DNA from: Luteibacter aegosomaticola
Lineage (GTDB): Bacteria; Pseudomonadota; Gammaproteobacteria; Xanthomonadales; Rhodanobacteraceae
DNA length: 64,000 bases
NCBI RefSeq assembly: GCF_023078475.1
Contig: NZ_CP095741.1
Span: 1,674,001 to 1,738,000 of the forward strand
Reading direction: 5' to 3'
Part shown: in pieces, positions 6,934 through 15,395 of the stretch
Position numbering within the stretch: the stretch's first letter is position 1
How the letters are laid out: each line of letters opens with the position of its first letter
Position numbers and translations under genes: made by a program
The notes under the pieces: generated by a model
The model's database searches: none
Seen by the model: only the letters and a program-made list of their open reading frames with translations
What the model was told of the DNA's origin: nothing

Positions 6934-7512
6934 TTAGTGGAGGCCCATGGAGAACTGTTCGACCTTGTCAGCGTCGACCCAGCCAGCCGGGCAGGCACCG
7001 GTGAATTCACCGGCATTGCCCTTCCATGTACACGCCTCTTTCGGCGCGCCACCCACCCATTGCACGGGCTTCGATTGGCACAGGTCGTTACCTTTGCAGT
7101 CCTTGACGCGCTCGGTGGGCATGGCGACGACGTAGAACCTCGACGGGTCGCTCGTCTTGCCTACCGTGGCTGCGAGGCAGAGGAACTGCCCTTCGGCCAG
7201 CTTCACGCGCGGCTTGCCGGCGGTCTTGTCGTACTCCGAATCAAGGGTGGCACCCGCCGAATCAGATACCTGGCCGAAGTACATATCGCCGGTGCAGGTC
7301 GTGACGAAGGTTTCCACGCCATTGGTGGTGCAGGCCGGAAAACCGTGGCTATCGAGATGGCATTCGGCTTTCGCGGCAGGGGACATCGCACGCAGTTGCG
7401 CTTGCAGGGCGGCGGGCGTGGGCAACGCATCGGCTTTTTCGGCGGCCGTGGCGGCCGAGACCATGAGGCATCCCGTGAGTGCCGCTGCGATGAGGACTAG
7501 CTTGGTTTTCAT
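6934..7512 (-). CDS. Putative immunity protein, NlpC/P60-effector type (copy 1)
   Basis: 192 residues, signal peptide MKTKLVLIAAALTGCLMVSAATAA. Lies 35 bases before the NlpC/P60-like effector. It shares with the genes at 4251 and 4852 the blocks QFLCLAA, VxDCKGNDLC, WVGGAPKEACTW, FTGACPAGW and a C-terminal FSMGL. Many paired cysteines point to an oxidised periplasmic fold. It is the copy next to the intact effector and so the most likely active partner. No named domain is recognised; role inferred from context. Confidence 0.83.
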   Translation of the reverse strand: MKTKLVLIAAALTGCLMVSAATAAEKADALPTPAALQAQLRAMSPAAKAECHLDSHGFPACTTNGVETFVTTCTGDMYFGQVSDSAGATLDSEYDKTAGKPRVKLAEGQFLCLAATVGKTSDPSRFYVVAMPTERVKDCKGNDLCQSKPVQWVGGAPKEACTWKGNAGEFTGACPAGWVDADKVEQFSMGLH

Positions 7513-7528
7513 GTCATGTCCCCCGTGG

Positions 7529-8920
7529 TCAGCGCTGCATCGACGGCTGTTGTTCCTGCGCCTGCTGCGGCGTCGGCTGGGCCTGCGCTTGTGCCTGCGT
7601 TTGCGCGTGCGTGTTGGCCTGCTGCTGAGTCTGCGCGTGTTGCCACTGTTGCGAGCTCTGTTCGAGCGGGGTGCTCACCGCCTGCTGCGTGTTGACTTCA
7701 GCCAACTGCTTGAACGGCGAATTCAGTTCACCCTGGACGGCGTAAGCTTTTGCACCGTTGTCGCTGAGCACGATGTGATCGACATGCGTAAGACCCCGTG
7801 CGTATGCCTCGGTGGCGACGGCACCGGCGAACTGCCGGCTCACCTGATCGGTGGTACGGCCCTGCGCGGCGTCGAGGCGCTGCACGCTGGCTAGTGCTTC
7901 CTTGTAGAGCGGGTTGCCAGGGTGCGTGGGGTCGTCGAGCCGCGGTGCTCCCTGCGTTGCCGGGTTCGCTTGCGTGTGCGGATACGGCAGGGGCTGCACG
8001 CCGGGCTGCGTATGCGCGTGCTGCTCGTGCGCTCGCTGGTCTTGCGTGGGCGTCGTGTTGGGTGCGTGCGGCGCGCGCGGGGCCTGTGCCTTTTCCAGCT
8101 CGTGCAGGGTGTTCTTGCCGACGATGCCATCTGCCTTCAGGCCGTGATCACGCTGGAACGCTTCGATGGCCTGCTTGGTCTGCGGGCCCATGCGGCCGTC
8201 CTCGCCGAGGGGCTTGCCGTCGGTGGTGTGATAGCCCTGCTGGTTGAGCATCTGCTGCGCGTGGCGAAGCGATTCGCTGGCGGCGTGGCCGACGCCCGCG
8301 CCGGTGGGAAGCGGTTCGGGCCCGCCGGGCTTGTAGCCCTTCTCGAGGGCTTCTTCCCAGGCTTTGGCGGCGGTGCGGCGTTCGGGGAGGCCTTTATGGC
8401 CGCCGTTGATGTCGTGGCACGCGTTGTCGACATCCGTCTCGTGGCCTTTCGGAATAACGCGCGACTGCCAGTAGTACACAGCGATCTTTGCCGCATTGTC
8501 TCGATCGGCCGCGAGTTCGGGGTGGTGCACCAGATCCATCCCAAGACCATTGGCGGCTTTGTCGTAATTGTCGCGGCCGGTAAGCTGGACGAAGCCCCGA
8601 CCGTGGAACTTCCAGCCATCGCCCGGTTGCGTGTTGCCCAGGTTGTCTTCGCCCCAGTCGCCGCCGTAAATCTTGTTGGCAATGGCTTCCGGGCCGCCAG
8701 CGGCCACCTTGTTTGCGTCAGCCACCGTGTTCATGCCGTTACGGCCCGGGAACACGGCATGCAGGCGATCGCCTGAGTAGTTCAGGTTCTCGTCCATGCT
8801 CTTGAAGTTGCCGGACTCCACGGTCATCTGGCCCATGAAGTTGGCGAGTTCTTTCTTATCCGTAATGCCATGCGCCTGGGCGTAGGACATCAGGAAGTCA
8901 GCGTTTTCCTTGGCGGTCAT
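7529..8920 (-). CDS. X-T4SS effector: GH19-like muralytic enzyme with XVIPCD (1)
   Basis: 463 residues. The N-terminal lysozyme/chitinase-fold domain has ELANFMGQMTVESGNF with the probable catalytic Glu35, and the family hallmark GDGWKFHGRGFVQLTG near residues 100-115, then NYDKA and HHPELAADRDNA. A PG_binding_1 domain (LRHAQQMLNQQGY to GIVGKNTLHEL) and the XVIPCD (GRTTDQVSRQFA, LTHVDHIVLSDNG, YAVQGELNSPFKQ, Q-rich tail) follow. Same architecture as the Xanthomonas citri effector XAC2609. The ribosome site AAGGAGATTCGACG supports the start. Expected to cut peptidoglycan glycan strands. The gene at 8933-9460 precedes it by 12 bases and is the likely immunity partner. Confidence 0.93.
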   Translation of the reverse strand: MTAKENADFLMSYAQAHGITDKKELANFMGQMTVESGNFKSMDENLNYSGDRLHAVFPGRNGMNTVADANKVAAGGPEAIANKIYGGDWGEDNLGNTQPGDGWKFHGRGFVQLTGRDNYDKAANGLGMDLVHHPELAADRDNAAKIAVYYWQSRVIPKGHETDVDNACHDINGGHKGLPERRTAAKAWEEALEKGYKPGGPEPLPTGAGVGHAASESLRHAQQMLNQQGYHTTDGKPLGEDGRMGPQTKQAIEAFQRDHGLKADGIVGKNTLHELEKAQAPRAPHAPNTTPTQDQRAHEQHAHTQPGVQPLPYPHTQANPATQGAPRLDDPTHPGNPLYKEALASVQRLDAAQGRTTDQVSRQFAGAVATEAYARGLTHVDHIVLSDNGAKAYAVQGELNSPFKQLAEVNTQQAVSTPLEQSSQQWQHAQTQQQANTHAQTQAQAQAQPTPQQAQEQQPSMQR

Positions 8921-8932
8921 CGTCGAATCTCC

Positions 8933-9460
8933 TTAGTTCGAGGGCAGGCCGTGGTTCGAGAGGTCCGGATCTTCCGGAAGGCTTCGTGCCGCCTTACGCA
9001 CATCGGCGTTGTCCGTCTGCGTCTTGGCGCCCGCTGCACACTTCGAGTCCTTGATCGGCTTTGACTGGCCATCCTTGGTGACAATGACGCCACCGTCTTC
9101 GAGCTGGGTGCCGGAGATGGAGTAGACGATGTACTTGTAGCCGTTGTTTTCGAACGCATAAGCATTGCCACCCGTCGCACCACCAAACATGAGATGGGTG
9201 CGGGTGAGCCCGGTAGCCTGCGCGCCGTCGGCGGGCCAGCTCATGTCGGGTTTTGCACCTGGCTTCCCGTATGCGTAGTAGAACGTGTTGTCGGACTTGG
9301 CACAGATCGAAACCGTTTTGCCGCCCTTGGCGAGCGGGCAGGAGAGGACGGCTTCATCGCCCTTGGCACACATGCTGGGTGCCGTGGCGGCGTGAGCAAC
9401 AGGCAGCGCGGCAAGCAGTGCGAAGCCAGCAAGAGCGCGGTGGTTAACGTGTCGGCGCAT
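8933..9460 (-). CDS. Putative immunity protein for GH19-like effector (1)
   Basis: The ATG at 9460 follows AAGGAATTCGTC and gives a standard signal peptide (MRRHVNHRALAGFALLAALPVAHA); an ATG at 9493 would add 11 residues. The mature part has MCAKGDEAVLSC, KTVSICAKSDNTFYYAYG and YKYIVYSISG, with cysteine pairs, then a charged C-terminus. The block resembles small beta-rich secreted inhibitors in general layout, but I do not recognise a named family. Position 12 bases before a GH19-like effector suggests it shields the producer's own wall. Confidence 0.8.
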   Translation of the reverse strand: MRRHVNHRALAGFALLAALPVAHAATAPSMCAKGDEAVLSCPLAKGGKTVSICAKSDNTFYYAYGKPGAKPDMSWPADGAQATGLTRTHLMFGGATGGNAYAFENNGYKYIVYSISGTQLEDGGVIVTKDGQSKPIKDSKCAAGAKTQTDNADVRKAARSLPEDPDLSNHGLPSN

Positions 9461-9506
9461 GACGAATTCCTTGAAGATGCGAAAAGAGTTCATTGAGTCG
9501 ACCCCG

Positions 9507-10775
9507 TTACCGGCCAGGCTGCGGTGTCTGCTGTTGCTGTTGTTCTTGCTGCTGAGCAGGTTCGGCCTGCGCACGCGCGGTATTGGCCATGGTCGATGCA
9601 CTCTGCTCGAGCGGCGTATTGACGGCCTGTGCGGTCTGCACTTCGGCCATCTTCTTCATCGGTGAATTCAGGTCACCCTGCACGGCATAGGCTTTGCTGC
9701 CATCGTCGCTGAGGATCACGTGATCGATGCGCGAGAGGCCTTCCTGCTTGGCTTTTGCGGCGATAGCGCCGGAGAGGTTCTCGCTGGCCTGGTCAGGTGC
9801 GCGGTTCATCTTTGCGTCGATCGCGTGGACGCCTTTGGTGGCCTGGTCGAGCAGGGCCTTGTCCGCGGCGTTGAGGCTGGCCTTGTCGATCTTCTGGTTG
9901 TCGACGTGTTTTTGCTCGGTGATCGCTTCGCGCGTCTTCGGGCCGGCGACGCCATCGGCCTGGAGCTTGTGGTCGCGCTGGAAGGCTTCGAGTGCAGCCT
10001 GCGTACCGGGGCCGAACTTGCCATCGGTATGCAGCTCGCGGCCGTGCGCATCCTTGTAGCCGAGGCGGGCGAGGTCGGCCTGCAGGGCGCGGACATCGTC
10101 GCCGTGCATGCCGTCCTTGAGCGCGCGATCGGTGTGTGGAGCGGGCGTGTTGTGCGACGGCGCGGTCTGGCCTACCTGGCCACTGGCGAGGCGGTCCATC
10201 ACTTCCGGCGTGAGGCGCTTCTGCCAGTCGGCGAAGCGCTGCTCGCGGTCTTCGAGGCCGTTGTACTTGCCATTCACCGCCTTGGTCGCGGCTTTGACAT
10301 CGTCGCGCGCGGCTTCGGGCACGCGGTTTTCCCAGTACCACGTGGCGATCTTCGAGGCGTTCTGCGGATCGGCGGCCAATTCCGGGTGCTTGACCAGATC
10401 GAGGTCGAGCGCCTTGCCGGCCGCGGCGTAGTTTTCCTTGCCGGTGAGCTGGATATAGCCGCGGCCGTGATACTTCCAGCCGTCGCCAGGCTCATCGTTG
10501 CCGTTGCGGCCGCCGTACATCAGTTCGGCGAGCTTCTCGGGTTTGCCCTGCAGGGCTTCCTTGCGCGCGGCATCGAGTGTCTGGGCACCTTCGCGCCACG
10601 CCGATTGCACGGGGATCTGCTGGATGTTGCGGGTGTAGCGGAAGCTCTCTTCGAGCCGGTTCAACCCATTCGATTCATGGGTGACCTGGGCCATGAAATT
10701 GGCCAGCTCCTTTGGGTCCCTGATACCGGCCGCATAGGCATCGGTCAGGACCTGTGTTTCACGATCAATCGCCAT
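9507..10775 (-). CDS. X-T4SS effector: GH19-like muralytic enzyme with XVIPCD (2)
   Basis: 422 residues. ELANFMAQVTHESNGL places the probable catalytic Glu34; GDGWKYHGRGYIQLTG follows near residue 97, then KHPELAADPQNA. The PG_binding_1 domain spans about 220-285 (MHGDDVRALQADLARLGY, DGKFGPGTQAALEAFQRDH). The XVIPCD has GLSRIDHVILSDDG and YAVQGDLNSPMKK, close to the consensus described in Xanthomonas. It differs from the first GH19 effector enough to be an old paralog. It uses the shared start module CCAGGAGCTACACATGG. The upstream neighbour at 10857-11501 resembles XAC2610, the known inhibitor of XAC2609, which supports this pairing. Confidence 0.94.
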   Translation of the reverse strand: MAIDRETQVLTDAYAAGIRDPKELANFMAQVTHESNGLNRLEESFRYTRNIQQIPVQSAWREGAQTLDAARKEALQGKPEKLAELMYGGRNGNDEPGDGWKYHGRGYIQLTGKENYAAAGKALDLDLVKHPELAADPQNASKIATWYWENRVPEAARDDVKAATKAVNGKYNGLEDREQRFADWQKRLTPEVMDRLASGQVGQTAPSHNTPAPHTDRALKDGMHGDDVRALQADLARLGYKDAHGRELHTDGKFGPGTQAALEAFQRDHKLQADGVAGPKTREAITEQKHVDNQKIDKASLNAADKALLDQATKGVHAIDAKMNRAPDQASENLSGAIAAKAKQEGLSRIDHVILSDDGSKAYAVQGDLNSPMKKMAEVQTAQAVNTPLEQSASTMANTARAQAEPAQQQEQQQQQTPQPGR

Positions 10776-10792
10776 GTGTAGCTCCTGGTTGA
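10763..10792 (-). repeat. Shared translation-start module, copy C
   Basis: Minus-strand TCAACCAGGAGCTACACATG with the next bases GCGATTGATC. Copies A and B have the same ribosome site and the first four codons in nearly the same sequence. Here the module starts an intact effector, so this may be its original setting. Confidence 0.65.
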
Positions 10793-10856
10793 CTCACGGG
10801 GCGGCCCGTTCCTGGGCCCGTTTACACCGCCAACCCTGGCGGTGGTGGAACAAAGA

Positions 10857-11501
10857 TCAGGGCAGGGTGGCCTCCGGCAGGTGGCTCGGATCGAAATCCT
10901 TGAAGGTGACGCCGCCAAGGTCCTTGGCCGAAAGGTCGACCTGCTTCTCCTTGCCGGACTCGTCGTCGGAGACCTTGCGCACGACGTGGCTGGCGAGCCA
11001 ATCCTTCTTCGCCGCCGACCACGTGAAGGTGAACTCATCGGACCAGCGCTCGCGGCTGCCGCCGCCGTTGACGATGGTGAACTCGCCCTTGCCAACGCGA
11101 GTGTAGCCATAGGGATCGCCCGCGATGCCGCCGCAGGTGACGCAAGGGACGATGCGTGCGTTGGACGCGACCTTCTGCAGGTGGCCCGAGGCATCCGGTA
11201 CCACCAGCAGCACGTCGCGCGCGGGGCCTTCACCCAGCTTCGCATTGGCACCGCCTGGTGGGTCGATGATCAGCACGGCACCCTGGCGCCCATCGCCGGT
11301 GAGGTCGCCCTTGATGGATTCGAGGACTTTGGCGCCACCCGTCGCAAACGACTTGAGGTCATCCATTTTGGTTCCTTTGTCCTGGGGAGCGGACGCTGCG
11401 GCGGTGGGTTTGGCATACGGGTTGGCGACCTGGGCAAAGGCCCATGCCGGGGCCGTCAGCAGCGCGATTGCCACCAGGCGGTTTCGTAGGGTTGGCTTCA
11501 T
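10857..11501 (-). CDS. Putative immunity protein, XAC2610-like
   Basis: 214 residues, signal peptide ending AWAFA. The mature protein has GDLTGDGRQGAVLII (a DxTxDGxxD-like calcium-loop motif), VPCVTCGGIAGDPYG with a close cysteine pair, GEFTIVNGGGSRERW and EFTFTWSAAKKDW. This pattern is that of the XAC2610 family of periplasmic lysozyme inhibitors that guard X-T4SS users against their own GH19-type effector. It lies 81 bases before the GH19-like effector at 9507-10775. Family assignment is from motif memory; the partner relation follows from position. Confidence 0.85.
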   Translation of the reverse strand: MKPTLRNRLVAIALLTAPAWAFAQVANPYAKPTAAASAPQDKGTKMDDLKSFATGGAKVLESIKGDLTGDGRQGAVLIIDPPGGANAKLGEGPARDVLLVVPDASGHLQKVASNARIVPCVTCGGIAGDPYGYTRVGKGEFTIVNGGGSRERWSDEFTFTWSAAKKDWLASHVVRKVSDDESGKEKQVDLSAKDLGGVTFKDFDPSHLPEATLP

Positions 11502-11615
11502 GGTGGCGTTGGGCTCCGCGGGTGGTTCAAAGGTTAGGTGAAGCGGCGTTACAAGGCTGTGCGCCGGGTCTGGCTTCGCGCAGGAGGGCCGCCCCCGTGG
11601 AGGCGGCCCCGGGGC

Positions 11616-12857
11616 TTACATCGGCGGCTGGGCTGCCTTTTGCTGTGCTGCCTGCGTCTGCTGCTGCTCGTTGACCTGGTGGCTTTGCGCGTGGGTCTGC
11701 TGCATGTGCAGATCCACCTGTTGCGTGCTCTGCGCCAGCGGGGTCTTCAGGCCCTGCATGACATCGACGCTGGCCAACTGCTTGTGCGGCGAGTTCAGGT
11801 CGCCCTGTACCGCGAACAGGCGGGCGCCCTGGTCATCGAGCATCACGCTGTCGATCCGCTTCATGCCGCTGCACACGGCCGAGGCCGTGACGGCGCCGGC
11901 GAGCTGCTGGCTCTCCGGGCCCGAGGCACGGCCGTGGGCCGCGTCGAGCTTGTGCACACCGGCCAGAGCATCGCGGAACAGGGGGTGTGCCGCGTGCGCG
12001 GGATCGGCAAGGCCGGCCGCCTGGAGGGCCGCCTCGTGCGCGGCATGGCGGGCAGCCCGGTGGGCCGCGATGATGGTGCGCTTCTGCGTCTGCTCCATCA
12101 TCCCTTCGCTGAGGGCCGTCATGGTGTCGCCGCCGGCGACGCCATCGACCTTGAGCTTGTGGTCACGCTGGAAGGCCTTCACGGCCTCTTCGGTGTGCTT
12201 GCCGAACTTACCGTCAGCGACGCTGCTGCCCAGCTGCTTGGCGTAACCGAGGGCGATCAGGCCGGCCTGCAGGTCGTGGACGTGGTCACCGTGGGAGCCG
12301 ATTTTCAGCGAGCTCGTGGCGGCGCGGGATGCGGTGGTGTGGTCGGTGGTCTGGCCGTGGCTCGCCGCCTGGGCGTGTCCGGTGGCCAGTTCGATGCCGT
12401 GGCGCATCGTGCGCCCCGAGTAAATCTCGCGCATCTTCTGCGCGTATTCCGGGTCGGTCGCGTAACCCGCCTTCTGCAGGGCGTCGGCTTCCTTTTCCAG
12501 GTTGCCCAGGGTGCCCTTATCGAACAGGCCAGCCTTGGAATAGCGCTCGTTTTCCTTGAGGAACTTGGCGCGGTCGGTCAGGGCTTCCTCGTACGAGCCG
12601 TACACGCGGAACGCCTGGTCTTTCCAGACTTTCTTGCCGTGTTCGATTTCCCAGACGTTGAACGTCTTGGTCGGCCCATGCCAGCTGGCATCGGCCTTGA
12701 TGTTGAACAGGTTGTTGGTGCCGGGGAGCACCTTCTCGCCCCAGCCGGTTTCGCCCGCCGCCTGCGCGAGCGTGAGCTCCGCGGAGAGGCCGGTTTGCTT
12801 GCTTACCTTGACTGCCGCCGGGTACAGGTCGGCAATGAACTGCTCTTTACTACCCAT
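11616..12857 (-). CDS. X-T4SS effector: GH73-like glucosaminidase with XVIPCD
   Basis: 413 residues. The N-terminal domain resembles FlgJ-type glucosaminidases: LTLAQAAGETGWGEKVLPGTNNLFNIK, with the probable catalytic Glu36, then FRVYGSYEEAL and YATDPEYAQKM. A PG_binding_1 domain follows (HGDHVHDLQAGLIALGY, DGKFGKHTEEAVKAFQRDH). The XVIPCD is the most divergent in the island (GMKRIDSVMLDDQG, FAVQGDLNSPHKQLA, then QSTQQ) but clear, with a Q-rich tail. Expected to cleave glycan strands in the target periplasm. The gene at 12885-13454 is the likely immunity partner. Confidence 0.92.
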   Translation of the reverse strand: MGSKEQFIADLYPAAVKVSKQTGLSAELTLAQAAGETGWGEKVLPGTNNLFNIKADASWHGPTKTFNVWEIEHGKKVWKDQAFRVYGSYEEALTDRAKFLKENERYSKAGLFDKGTLGNLEKEADALQKAGYATDPEYAQKMREIYSGRTMRHGIELATGHAQAASHGQTTDHTTASRAATSSLKIGSHGDHVHDLQAGLIALGYAKQLGSSVADGKFGKHTEEAVKAFQRDHKLKVDGVAGGDTMTALSEGMMEQTQKRTIIAAHRAARHAAHEAALQAAGLADPAHAAHPLFRDALAGVHKLDAAHGRASGPESQQLAGAVTASAVCSGMKRIDSVMLDDQGARLFAVQGDLNSPHKQLASVDVMQGLKTPLAQSTQQVDLHMQQTHAQSHQVNEQQQTQAAQQKAAQPPM

Positions 12858-12884
12858 GGTGTAACTCCTGGTGGTTCGGGTGGG

Positions 12885-13454
12885 TTATTTGGCCAGCGGT
12901 ACCTTCACCGTGACCGTGAAGTCGTGTGACGCGTCCGGTGCGTCAGTAAGGACATACTTGCCCGCGACTTCGAGACTTTCCGGGCTGGTGACCCGGAAAT
13001 TCTTTGCGTCGGCATCGGCCGACATGCTGATGGAGCCGTTCACGTCGGCCAGATCGACGTACTGCATGCCCAGCGCCTTGCCGGTGGCGGCATCGAGCTG
13101 CGCCACGTTAAGCAGGGTCTGCCCGAGCGAGGGCGACGTGTTGGTATCGCCCTGCACCAGCACATAAAGCGACTTGCCAGACTGCACGCAATGTGTTGCC
13201 CGTGCTTCCTGGGTGAACTCCGGCAGCTTCAGGGTGGTGGCCCAGATGAGGTTCTTGCCGTCGTTAACGTAAACGAGGCCCTTGGCATGCATGCCATCGG
13301 CATCGGTCACCACGCCAACCTTGCACTCGCGGCCACTATCGATCTTGCTGGTGGCGTAGTCGCGGTGGTGGGCGGGCAGGGTGGCGGCGTGGGCTGCGCC
13401 TGCCGTCAGGAGCGCGGCGAGGGCTAGGGTGGCTAGTTTGGAAGGCTGGGTCAT
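12885..13454 (-). CDS. Putative immunity protein for GH73-like effector
   Basis: Start at MTQPSK gives a normal signal peptide (KLATLALAALLTAGAAHA); upstream in-frame starts would run into the neighbouring gene. The 189-residue product has two cysteines (RECKVG, THCVQS) and looks beta-rich. It is 27 bases before the GH73-like effector. I do not recognise the family. The secretion signal and the position fit the immunity-then-effector order of the island, so an X-Tfi role is inferred. Confidence 0.8.
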   Translation of the reverse strand: MTQPSKLATLALAALLTAGAAHAATLPAHHRDYATSKIDSGRECKVGVVTDADGMHAKGLVYVNDGKNLIWATTLKLPEFTQEARATHCVQSGKSLYVLVQGDTNTSPSLGQTLLNVAQLDAATGKALGMQYVDLADVNGSISMSADADAKNFRVTSPESLEVAGKYVLTDAPDASHDFTVTVKVPLAK

Positions 13455-13510
13455 AGATGGCTCGTTATCGCTGCGTCGGCCGAGGGTAGGTTCGTTGTGT
13501 AAGGTCTTCT

Positions 13511-14017
13511 TTACTCGTCCCGGATGAATGCGCTGCAAGCGGAAACGAGCACCTTGCAGCTATTAGCATCGCCGCATTTGCCCAGTGCTTCGGCCCTTGC
13601 TTCATCCTCGGTCTTTGCCGTTGCCGTGCTCAACGAGCCGCCGTCCAGCGGTTGTGCAGCGGCGGCGCATTCATTGGCGAAATGGATAGCAATCTTGCAA
13701 TTCGTTCCACCATTGCGCTTGCATTCGTCCTTGGCGGCGCGTTTAGCAGCCGGCCCGGACTTGATCTTTACAGCAGACCCCGTGGCGCCATTGTCACGAT
13801 CGACCGCAAGCGCAGCCCAACCATTCGTCCAGGCGACGGTCGATTGCCGGCCGTAGTAGTTGTTCGTCGGCTCAGCCGGCTGGCCCTGGTAGTAAGGCGA
13901 GTTCTGCTGGTTCGGCGGGATACAACCCGGATTGCCAGCCGAGGGGACGCCGGGTGCGCATTGGGCGGCTAGTGCGCCGGAGAAGGCCAGGGCCAATAGG
14001 GAAATCGTGTACTTCAT
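13511..14017 (-). CDS. DUF4189-type secreted protein 5
   Basis: Start chosen at MKYTISLLALAFSGALAAQ, a signal peptide of normal length. The mature N-terminus is CAPGVPSAGNPGCIPPNQ-type followed by NSPYYQ, shared by five tandem paralogs here. After a short linker comes a domain with WTNGWAALAVD, then ECKRNGGTNCKI, NECAAAAQPLDGG and CKVLVSACS, a cysteine-rich DUF4189 pattern. The role of these proteins is unknown. Their place between virB6 and the effector array, and their secretion, suggest a periplasmic accessory or immunity job. Confidence 0.85.
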   Translation of the reverse strand: MKYTISLLALAFSGALAAQCAPGVPSAGNPGCIPPNQQNSPYYQGQPAEPTNNYYGRQSTVAWTNGWAALAVDRDNGATGSAVKIKSGPAAKRAAKDECKRNGGTNCKIAIHFANECAAAAQPLDGGSLSTATAKTEDEARAEALGKCGDANSCKVLVSACSAFIRDE

Positions 14018-14114
14018 GATCGTCAATGTCCATTTGGTGCTCAGGAGCCACATTCACGGAGTTATGAGCGTGTCTCGTAGAGCGTCAGAAAAAGATGCGT
14101 TCAAGGATGATGTT

Positions 14115-14138
14115 GGATGTGGATGTGGATGTGGATGT
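14115..14138. repeat. GGATGT tandem repeat (4 units)
   Basis: Four perfect 6-base units between two DUF4189 genes, in a gap of about 155 bases. Prone to slippage, but not inside a gene; it may alter spacing upstream of the gene starting at 14017. Confidence 0.8.
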
Positions 14139-14172
14139 CTGGCGTTTGGCGACAGGTGCCGTTGGAGTTCGT

Positions 14173-14670
14173 CTAGTTCATTCGTTGTGCGGAGATACAG
14201 TCGGTGTACATCACGCTGCATGAATCCTTTCCGCACTCCGCGAGAGCGTGAGTCTTAGCGTTTTCCAGACGAGGCGATGTTTCTGCGAACAATAAGCCTC
14301 CGGTTGACGCTTGCGCGAGCGCGACACACTGACTGTAGTAAGAGATGAGAACCTCGCAGCCTCGGTCACCTTCGCTCTGACAGTCTTTGATCGCCGCATC
14401 GTTTGCATCACGTTTGTTCAACTTATCCTTCGACGCGCCGAAGGTTCCTGTCGAGGCATCGACCGCTATCGCGCCCCAGCGGTCCTCCCATATAGGTTCC
14501 GGCGCCGGGGCCATGCCAGGGGCCGTAGGCGGCTGGAAATATGGCGAGTTGGCCTGATTCGGGGGAATGCAGCCAGGATTGCCGGCTGACGGAACGCCAG
14601 GCGCGCACTGGGCAATAGCGCTCCCTACGGTAACCAACATAATGAATGCTAGTGCGAGCCTTATGATCAC
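14173..14670 (-). CDS. DUF4189-type secreted protein 4
   Basis: GTG start at 14670 is chosen because it overlaps the TGA of the upstream paralog (GTGA) and yields the signal peptide VIIRLALAFIMLVTVGSAIAQ. Longer in-frame starts would add a hydrophilic stretch. The mature product has CAPGVPSAGNPGC, NSPYFQ, then WEDRWGAIAVD, KDCQSEGDRGCEV, YSQCVALAQ and CSVMYTDCIS. Base composition is visibly less GC-rich than the effectors around it. Confidence 0.82.
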   Translation of the reverse strand: MIIRLALAFIMLVTVGSAIAQCAPGVPSAGNPGCIPPNQANSPYFQPPTAPGMAPAPEPIWEDRWGAIAVDASTGTFGASKDKLNKRDANDAAIKDCQSEGDRGCEVLISYYSQCVALAQASTGGLLFAETSPRLENAKTHALAECGKDSCSVMYTDCISAQRMN

Positions 14671-15179
14671 GAGCCATTCGTTCCATTGAGTCTGATGGGA
14701 AGGCTGCATTCGGAAATGAAAACCTTACAGGTCTTGTCATCGCCACAACGACGTATCGCGCGCTCATTAGCCTCGCTGGCCGTCGCGGCGGTCGCAGTGC
14801 TCAAGTCGCCACCTGAAAGAGGCTGTGCAACTGCCGCGCACTGATTTACGAAGGTCATGAAGCTCTCGCACTTTTCGCCGCCGTCCTTTTGGCAATCTTG
14901 AACTGCGGCGTGTTCGGCTGCTGCCTTAGATTGCATCTGTCCTGCTGATCCTCGCCCGCCTTTACTGAAGTCGAGCGAGATCGCACCCCATCCGTCACCC
15001 CACTGCCTCGGCGGGGCCTGTGGCGCTGGCGTCGAATCTTGGTAGTACGGCGAATTCTGCTGATTGGGAGGAATGCACCCCGGGTTGCCGGCGGAAGGGA
15101 CGCCGGGCGCACACTGTGCAGAAGCTGCGCCAGCTTGGCAGAGCATGAGAACTGCTAAGACGATGTGCGAAGCTTTCAT
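14667..15179 (-). CDS. DUF4189-type secreted protein 3
   Basis: ATG at 15179 (MKASHIVLAVLMLCQAGAASAQ) is preferred to the TTG two codons upstream. The mature N-terminus CAPGVPSAGNPGC...NSPYYQ is shared with its four paralogs. The domain shows WGDGWGAISLD, DCQKDGGEKCES, NQCAAVAQPLSGG and CKVFISECSLPIR. Its stop overlaps the start of paralog 4, so the two are probably translated together. Function unknown. Confidence 0.85.
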   Translation of the reverse strand: MKASHIVLAVLMLCQAGAASAQCAPGVPSAGNPGCIPPNQQNSPYYQDSTPAPQAPPRQWGDGWGAISLDFSKGGRGSAGQMQSKAAAEHAAVQDCQKDGGEKCESFMTFVNQCAAVAQPLSGGDLSTATAATASEANERAIRRCGDDKTCKVFISECSLPIRLNGTNGS

Positions 15180-15395
15180 GGTCAATAAAACTCATGCCTT
15201 CAGCCGACTCGCGTTGGCCATTGTCGATCGATAAGTGGCGTAGTCGTGAGTCCGGGGCAGCTCCCTAACCCCGCCGTGTACTAGGCGCCGCGCCAATCGA
15301 ACCACTCGAGCTATACGAACTCCAACCTGTTGACTTGGTCCATCACGCGCAGGTTGGGTGAACGTCGCACACGCCTGCTTGCGGCGAACAGATTG

